64,000 nt of DNA from Acinetobacter sp. A47 (GCF_000805455.1 NZ_JSUS01000049.1:60429-124428); one strand, 5' to 3'. Positions 54,524 to 63,816 are shown, counted from the stretch's first letter. Notes: generated from the letters alone by a model not told the origin. Made by a program: numbers and translations.

Positions 54524-55990
54524 ATGGTCAAGGAAATTTATATCGCAGGTGAATGGCGATTAGGTAAAGGCGCTACGATTCAAAGTTTATTTCCAGCAGA
54601 TCAGTCAGTGAATGCTGAAATTTCAACGGCGAGTCTGGACGATGTCAATGAAGCCATTGAAAAGGCAGATGCGGCTTGGCGTAAGGCCGAATGGCGCAAT
54701 AGCATGCCGCATGAACGTGCCCGTATTTTATATAAAGTGGCCGACATTATTGAAGCGCGTGTCGATGAACTTTCAAAGCTGCAAACCCGCGATAATGGCA
54801 AGCCGCTGGCTGAAACCCGTGCCTTGACTTTAAGTGCGGCGGCAACAGCACGCTATGTGGCTGCAGCCTGCGAAACCTTAAATGATGAGCTGACCACGCA
54901 ACGTGCCGCAGATTTCATGACCATGAGCGTGCATGAACCTGTGGGCGTGGTGGCTGCAATTACCCCGTGGAACTCGCCGATCGCCAGTGAAGTGCAGAAA
55001 CTGGCACCTGCACTTGCCGGCGGTAATGCCGTGATTCTAAAACCTGCGGAAGTGACTTCATTAATCGCATTGGAACTCGCCAAAATCTTTGAAGAAGCAG
55101 GACTACCGAAAGGTTTGCTCAGTGTACTGGTCGGACGTGGTTCGGTGATTGGGGATGCAATCGTAAAGCATCCTCTGGTACGTAAAATTTCATTTACCGG
55201 TGGCACCACCACGGGGCGACATCTGGCACATTTAGCAGCTGATAAACTGATCACCACCTCTTTGGAGTTGGGTGGAAAATCACCCACCATCGTTTTGCCA
55301 GATGCAGATATTGAACTGGCAGCCAAGGGTGTGGCTTACGGTATTTTCAGTTCGGCTGGACAAGCCTGTATTGCAGGTTCACGTTTATTTGTACACAGCA
55401 GCATCTATGATCAGTTCCTTAATCGTCTGGTCGAGATCACCAAAGGCTTACGGGTGGGGCATCCGGAAACCGCAGGCGTACACCTTGGCTCGTTGATTAA
55501 TCCGAAACATCTGGCCTCTGTCGATGCTTACGTACAGCTTGCGAAACAAGAAGGTGGTCAAGTGCTGGTCGGTGGTCATGCCTTGACCGAAGGTGAGTTT
55601 GCCAAAGGCAGTTATTACTTGCCTACCATCATTACCGGTTTAAGCAATTCAGCACAGACCTGTCAGGAAGAGATTTTCGGTCCGGTACTGGTCGTTATGA
55701 AATATGACGATGAACAAGATTTGCTGGCACAAGCCAATGACAGCTGTTTTGGCCTTGCTGCAGGCATCTGGACTGAAAACTATCGTAAGGCATGGCAGAT
55801 TGCCCGTGCTTTAGAAGTGGGTACGGTCTGGATCAATACCTATAAAAAATTCTCGATTTCAGCGCCATTTGGTGGCTTTAAAGAAAGCGGGATCGGGCGG
55901 GAAAAAGGCCGATTGGGCATTTTGTCTTATATGCAACAAAAAAGCATCTATATGGGATTAAGCGAGCAGCCAAATCCTTGGGCGAATTAA
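54524..55990 (+). CDS. NAD(P)-dependent aldehyde dehydrogenase
   Basis: A 488-residue ALDH: N150 in AAITPWNSPIA, E248 in SLELGGKSPTIVLPDADIE and nucleophile C282 in SAGQACIAGSR. It oxidises an aldehyde to an acid. The next gene is a thiamine-diphosphate enzyme whose decarboxylation would give such an aldehyde. AAAGGA is 7 nt upstream of the ATG at 54524, which is preferred over a GTG six bases earlier. Confidence 0.88.
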   Translation: MVKEIYIAGEWRLGKGATIQSLFPADQSVNAEISTASLDDVNEAIEKADAAWRKAEWRNSMPHERARILYKVADIIEARVDELSKLQTRDNGKPLAETRALTLSAAATARYVAAACETLNDELTTQRAADFMTMSVHEPVGVVAAITPWNSPIASEVQKLAPALAGGNAVILKPAEVTSLIALELAKIFEEAGLPKGLLSVLVGRGSVIGDAIVKHPLVRKISFTGGTTTGRHLAHLAADKLITTSLELGGKSPTIVLPDADIELAAKGVAYGIFSSAGQACIAGSRLFVHSSIYDQFLNRLVEITKGLRVGHPETAGVHLGSLINPKHLASVDAYVQLAKQEGGQVLVGGHALTEGEFAKGSYYLPTIITGLSNSAQTCQEEIFGPVLVVMKYDDEQDLLAQANDSCFGLAAGIWTENYRKAWQIARALEVGTVWINTYKKFSISAPFGGFKESGIGREKGRLGILSYMQQKSIYMGLSEQPNPWAN

Positions 55991-56029
55991 TACATTCATG
56001 GAATGAACCGTTTTTTGAGGAATAACAAA

Positions 56030-57670
56030 ATGACAGAACGTGTAAATGTCGGCGAAGCCATCGCCCGTGTTTTAGAAGCACATCAGGTAGACAGTATTTA
56101 CGGGGTAATCTCGATCCATAACTTACCGATTGCCGATGCAGTGGGTCGTCGTGAAAAAATCCGTTTTGTGGCGGCACGCGGTGAAGCGGGTGCGGTTACG
56201 ATGGCCGATGGTCACTCACGCTTTAAAGGACTGGGTGTGGCGCTCACCAGTACCGGTGCAGGTGCAGGCAATGCCGTCGGTTCACTGATTGAAGCGATGA
56301 ATGCAGGCAGTCCGGTGCTGCATTTAACCGGACAGGTAGAGCGTGAATATCTGGATCGTGATGCCAGCTTTATTCATGAAACCAAAGATCAGCTGACTTT
56401 CTTGCGTGCATCTAGCAAAGCAGCATTTCGTATCACTAGTCCTGACAATGCAGTGGGCGTGATTCGTGAAGCAATTCGTGTCGCCACGACAGTGCCGATG
56501 GGGCCAGTCAGTGTCGAGTTGCCGATTGATGTACAGGCAGCCGAAATTGATTTGCCGCTAAACTTGGGCCCGGTAAAAGCGCTGGAATTGCCACAGGCTG
56601 AGCAGGTGGAAGTTGACTTGATCGTCGATGAACTGAAGAAAGCCAAACGTCCAGTGTTCTGGATTGGTGGTGGAACGCTGAACAGTGTTGCAGAAGTTAA
56701 AGCCATTGCCGATCTTGGGATTCCGGTAGTGTCATCGACCCATGCACGTGGCGTATTGGCCGATGATCATCCGCGTAGCCTTGGTGCCTTCCATAACTCG
56801 GCTGGGGTTGAGCAGTTGCTTAAAGATGCTGATCTATTGGTGGTGGTCGGTTCTCGGTTACGCAGTAATGAAACCAAAACTTATTCGGTACAGTTCCCAG
56901 ACAATATTATCCAGATTGATGCCAATCCTGTGGCACAGCAGCGTAATTACAAAGTTCGTAATTTCATTTGTGGTGATGCCAAAGATGTGTTGCAACGTGT
57001 CTTGACCGGTTTGCAAGGCGTATCCAAAGTTGACGCAGATTATGATGCAGCCGTGGTGCAGGCCAAACAGGCCGCGATTGATGCTTTACGCAAGCAGCTG
57101 GATCAATATGCCCTGATCTGTGATCACTTGCGTGCTGCATTGCCACAAGACGGTATTTTTGTACGCGACATTACCATGTCAGGCAGTACCTGGGGCAGCC
57201 GTTTATTTCCGGTACAAGCACCAAACCAGAATATTCATTCTCTAGCAGGTGCCATTGGTCTAGGTCTGGCCACGGCGATTGGTGCTTCGATTGCCAATCC
57301 TGACAAGAAAGTCATTGGCTTGGTCGGTGATGGCGGTTTGATGTTAGGCATCGGCGAAATCGCCACCATGGCGCAAGAAAAGACCAATATGGTGCTGATG
57401 ATCATGAATGATGGCGGTTATGGCGTAATGCGCGGTATTCAAAATAACTACTTTGGTGGTCGCCAGTATTTTAATGAATTGCATACCCCGGACTATAAGG
57501 TTTTAGGCGAAGCCATGGGCGTGAAGAGCTGGAAAGTAGGCAGTGCGGATGAATTCAAGACCGTGATTCAGCAAGCGGTTGATTTTCAGGGACCAAGCGT
57601 AATTGAGCTGGATATGCATTCAATTGGGCCATTGAACTTCGCCGGGCCGCCACAGAAAAAACTGTACTAA
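56030..57670 (+). CDS. Thiamine-diphosphate-dependent enzyme (2-oxoacid decarboxylase/acetolactate synthase-like)
   Basis: A 546-residue TPP enzyme. It has the catalytic glutamate in RGEAGAVTMADGHSR (E52), the central FAD/NAD-like domain, and the cofactor motif GDGGLMLGIGE (433-443) with MNDGG. It resembles benzoylformate/phenylpyruvate-type decarboxylases and acetolactate synthases. It could decarboxylate a 2-oxoacid to the aldehyde used by the preceding dehydrogenase. The start at 56030 has TGAGGAATAACAAA upstream. Confidence 0.83.
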   Translation: MTERVNVGEAIARVLEAHQVDSIYGVISIHNLPIADAVGRREKIRFVAARGEAGAVTMADGHSRFKGLGVALTSTGAGAGNAVGSLIEAMNAGSPVLHLTGQVEREYLDRDASFIHETKDQLTFLRASSKAAFRITSPDNAVGVIREAIRVATTVPMGPVSVELPIDVQAAEIDLPLNLGPVKALELPQAEQVEVDLIVDELKKAKRPVFWIGGGTLNSVAEVKAIADLGIPVVSSTHARGVLADDHPRSLGAFHNSAGVEQLLKDADLLVVVGSRLRSNETKTYSVQFPDNIIQIDANPVAQQRNYKVRNFICGDAKDVLQRVLTGLQGVSKVDADYDAAVVQAKQAAIDALRKQLDQYALICDHLRAALPQDGIFVRDITMSGSTWGSRLFPVQAPNQNIHSLAGAIGLGLATAIGASIANPDKKVIGLVGDGGLMLGIGEIATMAQEKTNMVLMIMNDGGYGVMRGIQNNYFGGRQYFNELHTPDYKVLGEAMGVKSWKVGSADEFKTVIQQAVDFQGPSVIELDMHSIGPLNFAGPPQKKLY

Positions 57671-57753
57671 TCCCGCTGAGCATTGGCAGTCCGTGCTGAT
57701 GTGAAGAGCGTTTTATGGGTAAATTTTTTTGCCCATAACGCAATAAAAACTAT

Positions 57754-57769
57754 GTTTTATAGGCAAAAC
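57754..57769. promoter_or_regulatory. Third IclR-type palindrome, upstream of the porin
   Basis: GTTTTATAGGCAAAAC keeps the arms GTTTT and AAAAC with a 6-bp spacer and agrees with the perfect site at 45484-45499 at 13 of 16 positions. It is 48 bp before the porin start. The same IclR regulator may therefore control the far end of the cluster. Confidence 0.5.
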
Positions 57770-57817
57770 AAAAACAAGGCCAACAGGATGGTTGGGAAAA
57801 AAATGAAGGAAACACAA

Positions 57818-59011
57818 ATGAAAAAGACAGTGATGGTCGCAATGCTTGCTGCATGTTATTTGGCTAGCAGTTCCCATGTATTTGCACAAAGCTCGGCGCT
57901 GGAATGGAACAGTGAAGATGGAACCGATTCGGTTAAACTCGGCGGGGTAGTCCGGCTGAACCAGCGTTATGAAAACTGGGAAGGGCCGAATGGCGGTTTT
58001 GGCAAGCTGTATTTTGATATTTTTAGGGTTGACCTGAAAGGCAAGTTTGATGATGCCTATTTTAATGCCAGTTACCTGTTTCAGGATCAGGAAAAGCGTT
58101 CGGTCGAGAAAGCCTACGTCGGCTATCACCTCGACCAGAACAACAGTATTGAAGCCGGTCTGGTGTACAAACCTTTTGCGATTTATCCTTATCCGCAAAA
58201 TGGCTGGACTTACCATATTCCGTTTTTCCTGGGTTATGGCAATAATATCGCACCCGGGTTGAACTGGAATTTTAATAACAAGGACTGGGATATCAAACTG
58301 GGCTATTACCCGCAAATGCTGGATACCAGCTTGCGCTATTCACCAGAAAGTGCCACTTATGATGATTTGGCTGAAAATGCTTTCCCAACCCAAAAAGCCT
58401 ATCAAAATGAAAAGCGCCATCAGTTTAATACCCGTATTGTACGTAAACTGGAAACTGAATTCGGTAAACAGGAATTTGGTGTGTCGGGGGCAATCGCACA
58501 GTTACATAACAAGACCACCGATAAAAATGGCCAGTATTATGCGGTCGGTCTGCATACCGATAATAATTACAAGCGATTTAACCTGCAAAGCTCGGTGATT
58601 CATTATCAATATGATGCCAAAAACCCGGATGGGGTGAGCAATGATGTGACCTTGATGGGCAATAATGGTTTTACGCCTGCCTATTTCATTGCGTCAGAAG
58701 CCACGGTGGCCAGCTTAAATCTGGCTTATACCATGCCGGTGCAGAATATGGGCAAACTCAAGGCCATCCGTTTCTATAATGACTATAGTTATATGGACAA
58801 GAAACGTGATGACTGGTCGGCTTCACAAATGAACACCACAGGAATGATGTTTATTGCATCGCCGTTTATGGTCTGGGCCGATTATACCTGGGGTAAAAAC
58901 TCCAATATTATCGGCGGGGCCTCTAATGCCACCGGCTATACCTCAACGGTTTCGCCGTATAGTGACCAGTGGTTATACCGGATTAACCTGAATATTGGCT
59001 TTAGTTTCTAA
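57818..59011 (+). CDS. Outer-membrane porin (phosphate-selective/OprP-like fold)
   Basis: A 397-residue porin. A signal peptide (MKKTVMVAMLAACYLASSSH, then VFA before QSS) precedes a beta-barrel with repeated aromatic-rich strands and a terminal Phe (INLNIGFSF). It is unlike the two DcaP porins here in lacking a coiled coil. The start at 57818 has AAGGA 9 nt upstream. It closes the aromatic cluster, so it likely admits its substrate through the outer membrane. Confidence 0.83.
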   Translation: MKKTVMVAMLAACYLASSSHVFAQSSALEWNSEDGTDSVKLGGVVRLNQRYENWEGPNGGFGKLYFDIFRVDLKGKFDDAYFNASYLFQDQEKRSVEKAYVGYHLDQNNSIEAGLVYKPFAIYPYPQNGWTYHIPFFLGYGNNIAPGLNWNFNNKDWDIKLGYYPQMLDTSLRYSPESATYDDLAENAFPTQKAYQNEKRHQFNTRIVRKLETEFGKQEFGVSGAIAQLHNKTTDKNGQYYAVGLHTDNNYKRFNLQSSVIHYQYDAKNPDGVSNDVTLMGNNGFTPAYFIASEATVASLNLAYTMPVQNMGKLKAIRFYNDYSYMDKKRDDWSASQMNTTGMMFIASPFMVWADYTWGKNSNIIGGASNATGYTSTVSPYSDQWLYRINLNIGFSF

Positions 59012-59083
59012 ACCCTCATATATAAATTCTTGAGAGGGGGGGATCATGGCGATGATTCACTCCTTTTGCTTTTTAAGCGTGGG

Positions 59084-60079
59084 TTAGGCAAGATGATTTT
59101 TTCGATAATCAGACGGAGACATATCTTCCCACTGTTTAAAGGCCCGGCTAAAAGCGCTTTGTTCGGTATATCCCAATAACATTGCGATTTCTGTGAGCGA
59201 AAGGGCTGAGCTGGTGAGATAGCTTTTTGCCAGCTCTAACCGGATGCTTTGCAGCAGGTCCCGGTACTGTAAATTATAATGATTCAGCTTGCGATAAAAG
59301 TTTCTTAACGACAGGTTCAGTTGTCTGGCAATGTTCTCCGCCGAAGGTTCACCGGTTTTAAGCATATTAACAATGAGCAGTTGCAAGTCTTTTAAGAAAG
59401 TGTCCGGATCTGGAATACTCTTGAGTAAGGCTTGTGCCTGCTGATCCAGAAGTTTTTTCAAGTGTGGATCGTGACTGGGTATGGGCAGATACAGGATTTC
59501 AAGTGGCAGCCATAGCCGCAATGCATCAGCATCAAAACTGACAGGACAGGCATAAACCTGCCTATAAGCTGTGATATCAACAGGAGCAGTTGCTGTAAAC
59601 TCTATTTTTAATGCTCCAATATCCGGACGTTGCACGATTTTGCGCAGCGTGCTCAAGACCCCGGAAATCAGTACTTCATTAGAGTGTTGCGAGTTTTTAT
59701 GGACAACCGGTGTCCAGCACATACAAAAACGGTCTTCTTTTTGTATTATTGAAAATGAGGCCGAGTTCTGTAACAGGGGTTGAAAATTTTTAAAACAGTT
59801 TATAAAGCTGAGCAGGGTCGGGCTGGAAAGAGCCAGATAGCCCAAAATATGGATATGGTACGGTTCAGCCAGCTCGCCAATAGCATGCCCGAAAACCGGT
59901 GTGGGATGTTGCTGATAAATTCCTTCTAACAATTCCCACCATATATGCAGTGGCATTCGCTGCTGATGGGCATAGCGTTGACTGAGCTGATTGAACTGCA
60001 CATTTGTCCTGTTATTTTGCTGGAGATATTTTGCAATCAGCTCCAGAAGAACCGAGGGAATGCTTGCAGTTTCAGTCAT
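59084..60079 (-). CDS. AraC-family regulator (OruR-like)
   Basis: A 331-residue AraC protein. An N-terminal ligand domain precedes a two-HTH C-terminus (NIARQLNLSLRNFYRKLN; then LTEIAMLLGYTEQSAFSRAF). It is convergent to the porin gene. Besides the IclR gene, it is the nearest regulator to the aromatic cluster, so a link is possible but not shown. Confidence 0.83.
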   Translation of the reverse strand: MTETASIPSVLLELIAKYLQQNNRTNVQFNQLSQRYAHQQRMPLHIWWELLEGIYQQHPTPVFGHAIGELAEPYHIHILGYLALSSPTLLSFINCFKNFQPLLQNSASFSIIQKEDRFCMCWTPVVHKNSQHSNEVLISGVLSTLRKIVQRPDIGALKIEFTATAPVDITAYRQVYACPVSFDADALRLWLPLEILYLPIPSHDPHLKKLLDQQAQALLKSIPDPDTFLKDLQLLIVNMLKTGEPSAENIARQLNLSLRNFYRKLNHYNLQYRDLLQSIRLELAKSYLTSSALSLTEIAMLLGYTEQSAFSRAFKQWEDMSPSDYRKNHLA

Positions 60080-60226
60080 TATTATTCAGCCCGTTTAAAG
60101 GTTACATCCTTTATTGCGATCGCGGCCCAGCAGCCTGATTCCATACATGGAGTACATGACAGATTCTAGCCGAATCCGGCGCAGGCCTGTTTATCATCAC
60201 GGGACAGAATCATCCTGCGAAGTATG

Positions 60227-61093
60227 TTACTCCCCGGGATGGCTTTTTGACTGTTCAAAACGCCTGTTTAATACAGCCGTCATTTGTTGTAACAGCGTGG
60301 CAACCAGTCCATCCTGATTCCAGGCATAGATGGAGACAGCCATGGGATTTGCCTTCCCCAATGGCTGGTATACTTGTACCCGGTGGCCTTTGGTGGTTGC
60401 CACCGGAAGAAGCGAGATGCCCAAACCGGTTTCAACCCCTGTCAGGACACTGGCAAGGCTGTTACTGGTAAAGGCGATATACCAGTGTTGACGTTCGCGT
60501 TCGATTCGTTCAAACATCTCTTCACGGTACAGGCCACCTTGTGGGAATGTGACCAGTGGCACCGGATCTGGCCAGTTGCCCCCATATTCAATACTCTCAA
60601 ACCACGCCATCTCTTCAGGGAATGTGGCATGATGATCGGCGCTGGCAATGGCTTCTTTAACAATCACCAGATCAAATTGTCCACTTCGATAGCCCTCCAT
60701 CAGCTCACGGCTCAAGCCGGCAGTGACATCTAGCCGTATGCTACGGTGTTGTTGGCTAAATGCACTTAAAGCCAGTGCCATATCGGTACTCATAATATCT
60801 TCAGGCAGGCCGATATGAATCGGGATGGTGCCTGTCGGATCACCGAGTACGGTTTGTGCTTCTTGCTGCAGCGCAAGAATACGCCGGGCATAACTAATCA
60901 GATATTCACCTGCGGTGGTGAGCTGTAAGGGACGGGTATTGCGGTCGATCAGCGGTTTGCCCGTTGCCTGTTCCAGCCTTGCCAGTTGCTGGCTGACAGT
61001 GGATTGCGTCATATGCAAGCGTTCTGCCGCCAGAGTAAAACTTCCTGTCTCAATAATGGTGACAAAAGCGCGTAATAAGCGTGGATCAAGCAT
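60227..61093 (-). CDS. LysR-family transcriptional regulator
   Basis: A 288-residue LysR protein. The HTH is in FTLAAERLHMTQSTVSQQLA at about residues 18-37. The start at 61093 (MLDPRLLRAF) is the usual family start; an upstream ATG at 61150 would add 19 lysine-rich residues. It is divergent from the ankyrin-deaminase-MFS group and may control it. Confidence 0.83.
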   Translation of the reverse strand: MLDPRLLRAFVTIIETGSFTLAAERLHMTQSTVSQQLARLEQATGKPLIDRNTRPLQLTTAGEYLISYARRILALQQEAQTVLGDPTGTIPIHIGLPEDIMSTDMALALSAFSQQHRSIRLDVTAGLSRELMEGYRSGQFDLVIVKEAIASADHHATFPEEMAWFESIEYGGNWPDPVPLVTFPQGGLYREEMFERIERERQHWYIAFTSNSLASVLTGVETGLGISLLPVATTKGHRVQVYQPLGKANPMAVSIYAWNQDGLVATLLQQMTAVLNRRFEQSKSHPGE

Positions 61094-61310
61094 ATGAATC
61101 ACCCGTTGAATGGTGTTTTTTTTCCATTTATACATAAAAGAGCTATTCATTATATTAATACAGCCGATTAATTAATTTAATTTTTAAATGCAAGTGAATG
61201 CCGTTATGCTCAGGTCAGAAGCCAAATAGGCATTACAGGTATGTGCCCCTGTATGGTGTACTTTTGTCTGTATTCAGGCTTCAGGTCTTATAGGTGCATG
61301 GAGGAGTCAG

Positions 61311-61979
61311 ATGAACAGGTTGTTGCGCCCCGCTATGTTTGTCATGGCCTTATCTGCATGTAGTGATACAAGCTCAGGAGGACGCATGCAAAATGATGCT
61401 TTACATCAGGCTGCTGCTCAAAATAATGTTGCCCGAATCGGACAACTGTTAACTAAAACCTCATCCCTCGATGCACGTGACTCATCAGGTGCAACCGCAC
61501 TCATGATCGCGACACGTGCCAATCATATTCAGGCTGCCCGGGCCTTGATTGAAGCTGGAGCCGATGTCAATGCCAAAGATCATATTCAGGACAGTCCTTA
61601 TCTCTATGCGGGTGCCAGAGGACATCTGGAGATCTTGCAAATGACCTTGCAACATGGTGCAGACCTGAACAGTACCAACCGTTATGGCGGTACGGCCCTG
61701 ATACCTGCTGCTGAACGGGGACATGTAGAAACAGTAAAAACACTGATTGCAGCCGGTGTAAATGTTGATCATGTCAATAATCTGGGCTGGACGGCATTAC
61801 TGGAAGCCATCATGCTGGGCAACGGTGACACGCGCTACCAGCACATCGTCGAACTGCTGATCAAGGCGGGTGCAAATGTCAATCTGGCTGATCGTGACGG
61901 AGTAACGCCTCTTGCCCATGCACAGGCGCGTGGTTACACAGCCATTGTCAACTCCTTATTAGCGGCTGGTGCAACATAA
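61311..61979 (+). CDS. Ankyrin-repeat lipoprotein
   Basis: A 222-residue protein. The N-terminus (MNRLLRPAMFVMALSAC, Cys at 17) fits a lipoprotein signal with the lipobox LSAC, followed by five to six ankyrin repeats (for example SSGATALMIATRANHIQAAR, YGGTALIPAAERGHVETVK). An extended loop interrupts the repeat near residue 176. It would sit in a membrane facing the periplasm and bind a protein. It lies 16 bp before the deaminase gene. GGAGG precedes the start. Confidence 0.82.
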   Translation: MNRLLRPAMFVMALSACSDTSSGGRMQNDALHQAAAQNNVARIGQLLTKTSSLDARDSSGATALMIATRANHIQAARALIEAGADVNAKDHIQDSPYLYAGARGHLEILQMTLQHGADLNSTNRYGGTALIPAAERGHVETVKTLIAAGVNVDHVNNLGWTALLEAIMLGNGDTRYQHIVELLIKAGANVNLADRDGVTPLAHAQARGYTAIVNSLLAAGAT

Positions 61980-61995
61980 GGCTTAGGAGATATAA

Positions 61996-62457
61996 ATGGA
62001 TAAAAATACCGATTTTTTGCGTCAGGCTATTGAGCTTGCCTACCAGAATAGTGAAGCCGGTGGCCGCCCGTTCGGGGCCGTGATCGTCAAGGATGGTGAG
62101 GTGATTGCCACTGGTGTCAATCAGATCCTTAGCAGCAATGACCCCACAGCACATGCTGAATTACAGGCCATCCGTGCTGCCAGTCAACAGCTAAACTCTG
62201 CCAATTTAGCCGGCTGTACAGTTTTTGCCAGTGGACATCCATGCCCGATGTGTCTGGCTGCCATGCGTATGGCGGGTATTCAGACCGTGATTTATGCCTA
62301 CTCAAATGAAGCCGCTGAACCTTTTGGCCTGTCTACAGCAGCAATTTATGCAGATCTGGCCAAACCCTTTGCAGAGCAGACCATGCAGATCAGGCATGTC
62401 CCGCTACGACTGGAGAATAGACCCGATTTGTATCCCTACTGGAAATCACAGGCCTGA
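61996..62457 (+). CDS. Nucleoside/guanine deaminase (CDA superfamily)
   Basis: A 153-residue zinc deaminase. H53 and E55 in TAHAELQAI and C83/C86 in HPCPMC are the zinc and proton-shuttle residues. It resembles guanine/cytosine-type deaminases (GuaD/CDA superfamily). The following MFS gene begins 4 bp after the stop, so a shared operon and a common substrate are likely. AGGAGATATAA precedes the start. Confidence 0.87.
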   Translation: MDKNTDFLRQAIELAYQNSEAGGRPFGAVIVKDGEVIATGVNQILSSNDPTAHAELQAIRAASQQLNSANLAGCTVFASGHPCPMCLAAMRMAGIQTVIYAYSNEAAEPFGLSTAAIYADLAKPFAEQTMQIRHVPLRLENRPDLYPYWKSQA

Positions 62458-62460
62458 TCG

Positions 62461-63648
62461 ATGATCACATCGTCCAACTCCCGTTTCATGCTGGTGATGA
62501 CTGTGGCATTGGTCGGACTAAATCTGCGTCCCTTTATGACCAGCATCGGACCGCTGGTCAATCCCATCCGCTCAGGAACCGGGTTGAACCTGCAGGCTGT
62601 TGCATTATTGACCTTGGTACCGATGTTACTTATGGGAGTCATTGCATTTGCCGGACCGGCGATACAAAGTGTGCTTGGTGAACGGAAAACGATACTGTCT
62701 GCTTTAGCGATTATCTGTCTGGGGTGTGTGCTACGTTTTATTGTACCCAATGGCATATTCCTGATTTTGACTGCGGCCATTATTGGCTTAGGGGTGGCGA
62801 TGGTACAGGCCAGCTTCCCAAGTATGATTAAACGAGAATTTGCCGATCATCTGGGGCCAATGATGGGGCTGTATTCAGCCATGCTGATGGGAGGCGGGGC
62901 ACTTGGTGCCCTGATTGCACCTGTAGTGACTGGCATCAGCAGAGACTGGAAAACCGGCCTGTCGGTTTTTGCCCTGCCAGCAATCGCAGCATTTGCTTTG
63001 GCGGGTTATTTTCTCCCCCGGCCAGCGCTGGCCCGGTACCAGCTTCCAACTGTTGGGCTGTTGTTGAAACAGCGCCGTACCTGGTTATTGATTTGCTGTT
63101 TTGGACTGATTAATGGAGGCTATAGCTCGATCGTGGCATGGCTGGCGCCTGCCTATCAGGAGCTGGGCTGGAGTGCAACAGCGAGCGGTAATTTGATGGC
63201 TGTACTTACACTGAGTCAGGCAGCGGCTGCCTTGATTTTGCCTTATCTCTCGCGAAGCAATCAGGATCGCCGGATATGGATCGGCCTGACCCTTGTCATG
63301 CAATTACTGGGGTTTGCCGGACTGGCTTTTATACCTGAATATTTACCTTATCTATGGATGATGAGTTTAGGTGCAGGACTGGGTGGTTGTTTTGCCTTGC
63401 TGATGATTGTGGTGCTTGATCATCTGGACGATCCAGCCCATGCAGGTCAGCTTTCAGCCCTGATGCAGGGTGGCGGTTTTTTACTTGCCGCGATTGCACC
63501 CTGGTTACTTGCCGTATTTCACGGTCTCACAGGTGGTTATACCTTTGGCTGGATATGGCATATCGTGATGGTGATGCTGGTCAGCATACTGATCATCCGG
63601 CTGAACCCGACCCATTATTCAAAAGTAATCCGTTTAACATCACCCTAA
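62461..63648 (+). CDS. MFS transporter, CynX/NimT family
   Basis: A 395-residue 12-helix transporter. The N-terminal TVALVGLNLRPFMTSIGPL motif and LVPMLLMGVIAF fit the CynX/NimT (cyanate/nitroimidazole) group. It overlaps neither neighbour but follows the deaminase stop by 3 bp. A purine, pyrimidine or cyanate-like substrate is possible. Confidence 0.83.
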   Translation: MITSSNSRFMLVMTVALVGLNLRPFMTSIGPLVNPIRSGTGLNLQAVALLTLVPMLLMGVIAFAGPAIQSVLGERKTILSALAIICLGCVLRFIVPNGIFLILTAAIIGLGVAMVQASFPSMIKREFADHLGPMMGLYSAMLMGGGALGALIAPVVTGISRDWKTGLSVFALPAIAAFALAGYFLPRPALARYQLPTVGLLLKQRRTWLLICCFGLINGGYSSIVAWLAPAYQELGWSATASGNLMAVLTLSQAAAALILPYLSRSNQDRRIWIGLTLVMQLLGFAGLAFIPEYLPYLWMMSLGAGLGGCFALLMIVVLDHLDDPAHAGQLSALMQGGGFLLAAIAPWLLAVFHGLTGGYTFGWIWHIVMVMLVSILIIRLNPTHYSKVIRLTSP

Positions 63649-63656
63649 CTGAATGG

Positions 63657-63687
63657 CTCAACCAGTGGTCAAGAGATTCTGGTTGAG
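63657..63687 (+). terminator. Hairpin after the MFS gene
   Basis: CTCAACCAG (63657-63665) pairs perfectly with CTGGTTGAG (63679-63687) across a 13-nt loop. No T-run follows directly, so it is a weak or assisted terminator between the MFS gene and vgrG. Confidence 0.5.
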
Positions 63688-63816
63688 TGACCTGAAATAT
63701 CAATCAACAGCAAGACGCTTAAAAATAAATAGAATGTGACAATTATGGTCACGTATAGACAGAACTGTATAGACATTCAATCGTTTTCTTGAGTAAAATA
63801 AAACAAATTTAATGAA

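Noticed and set aside
54066..54531. Several minus-strand frames opposite the AspDH-like gene
   Set aside because: All are Cys/Trp-rich translations without motifs, nested in a conserved enzyme gene.
57713..58315. 200-residue minus-strand frame opposite the porin start
   Set aside because: It overlaps the signal peptide and first strands of the porin, has no ribosome binding site and no recognisable fold; it is antisense to a clear gene.
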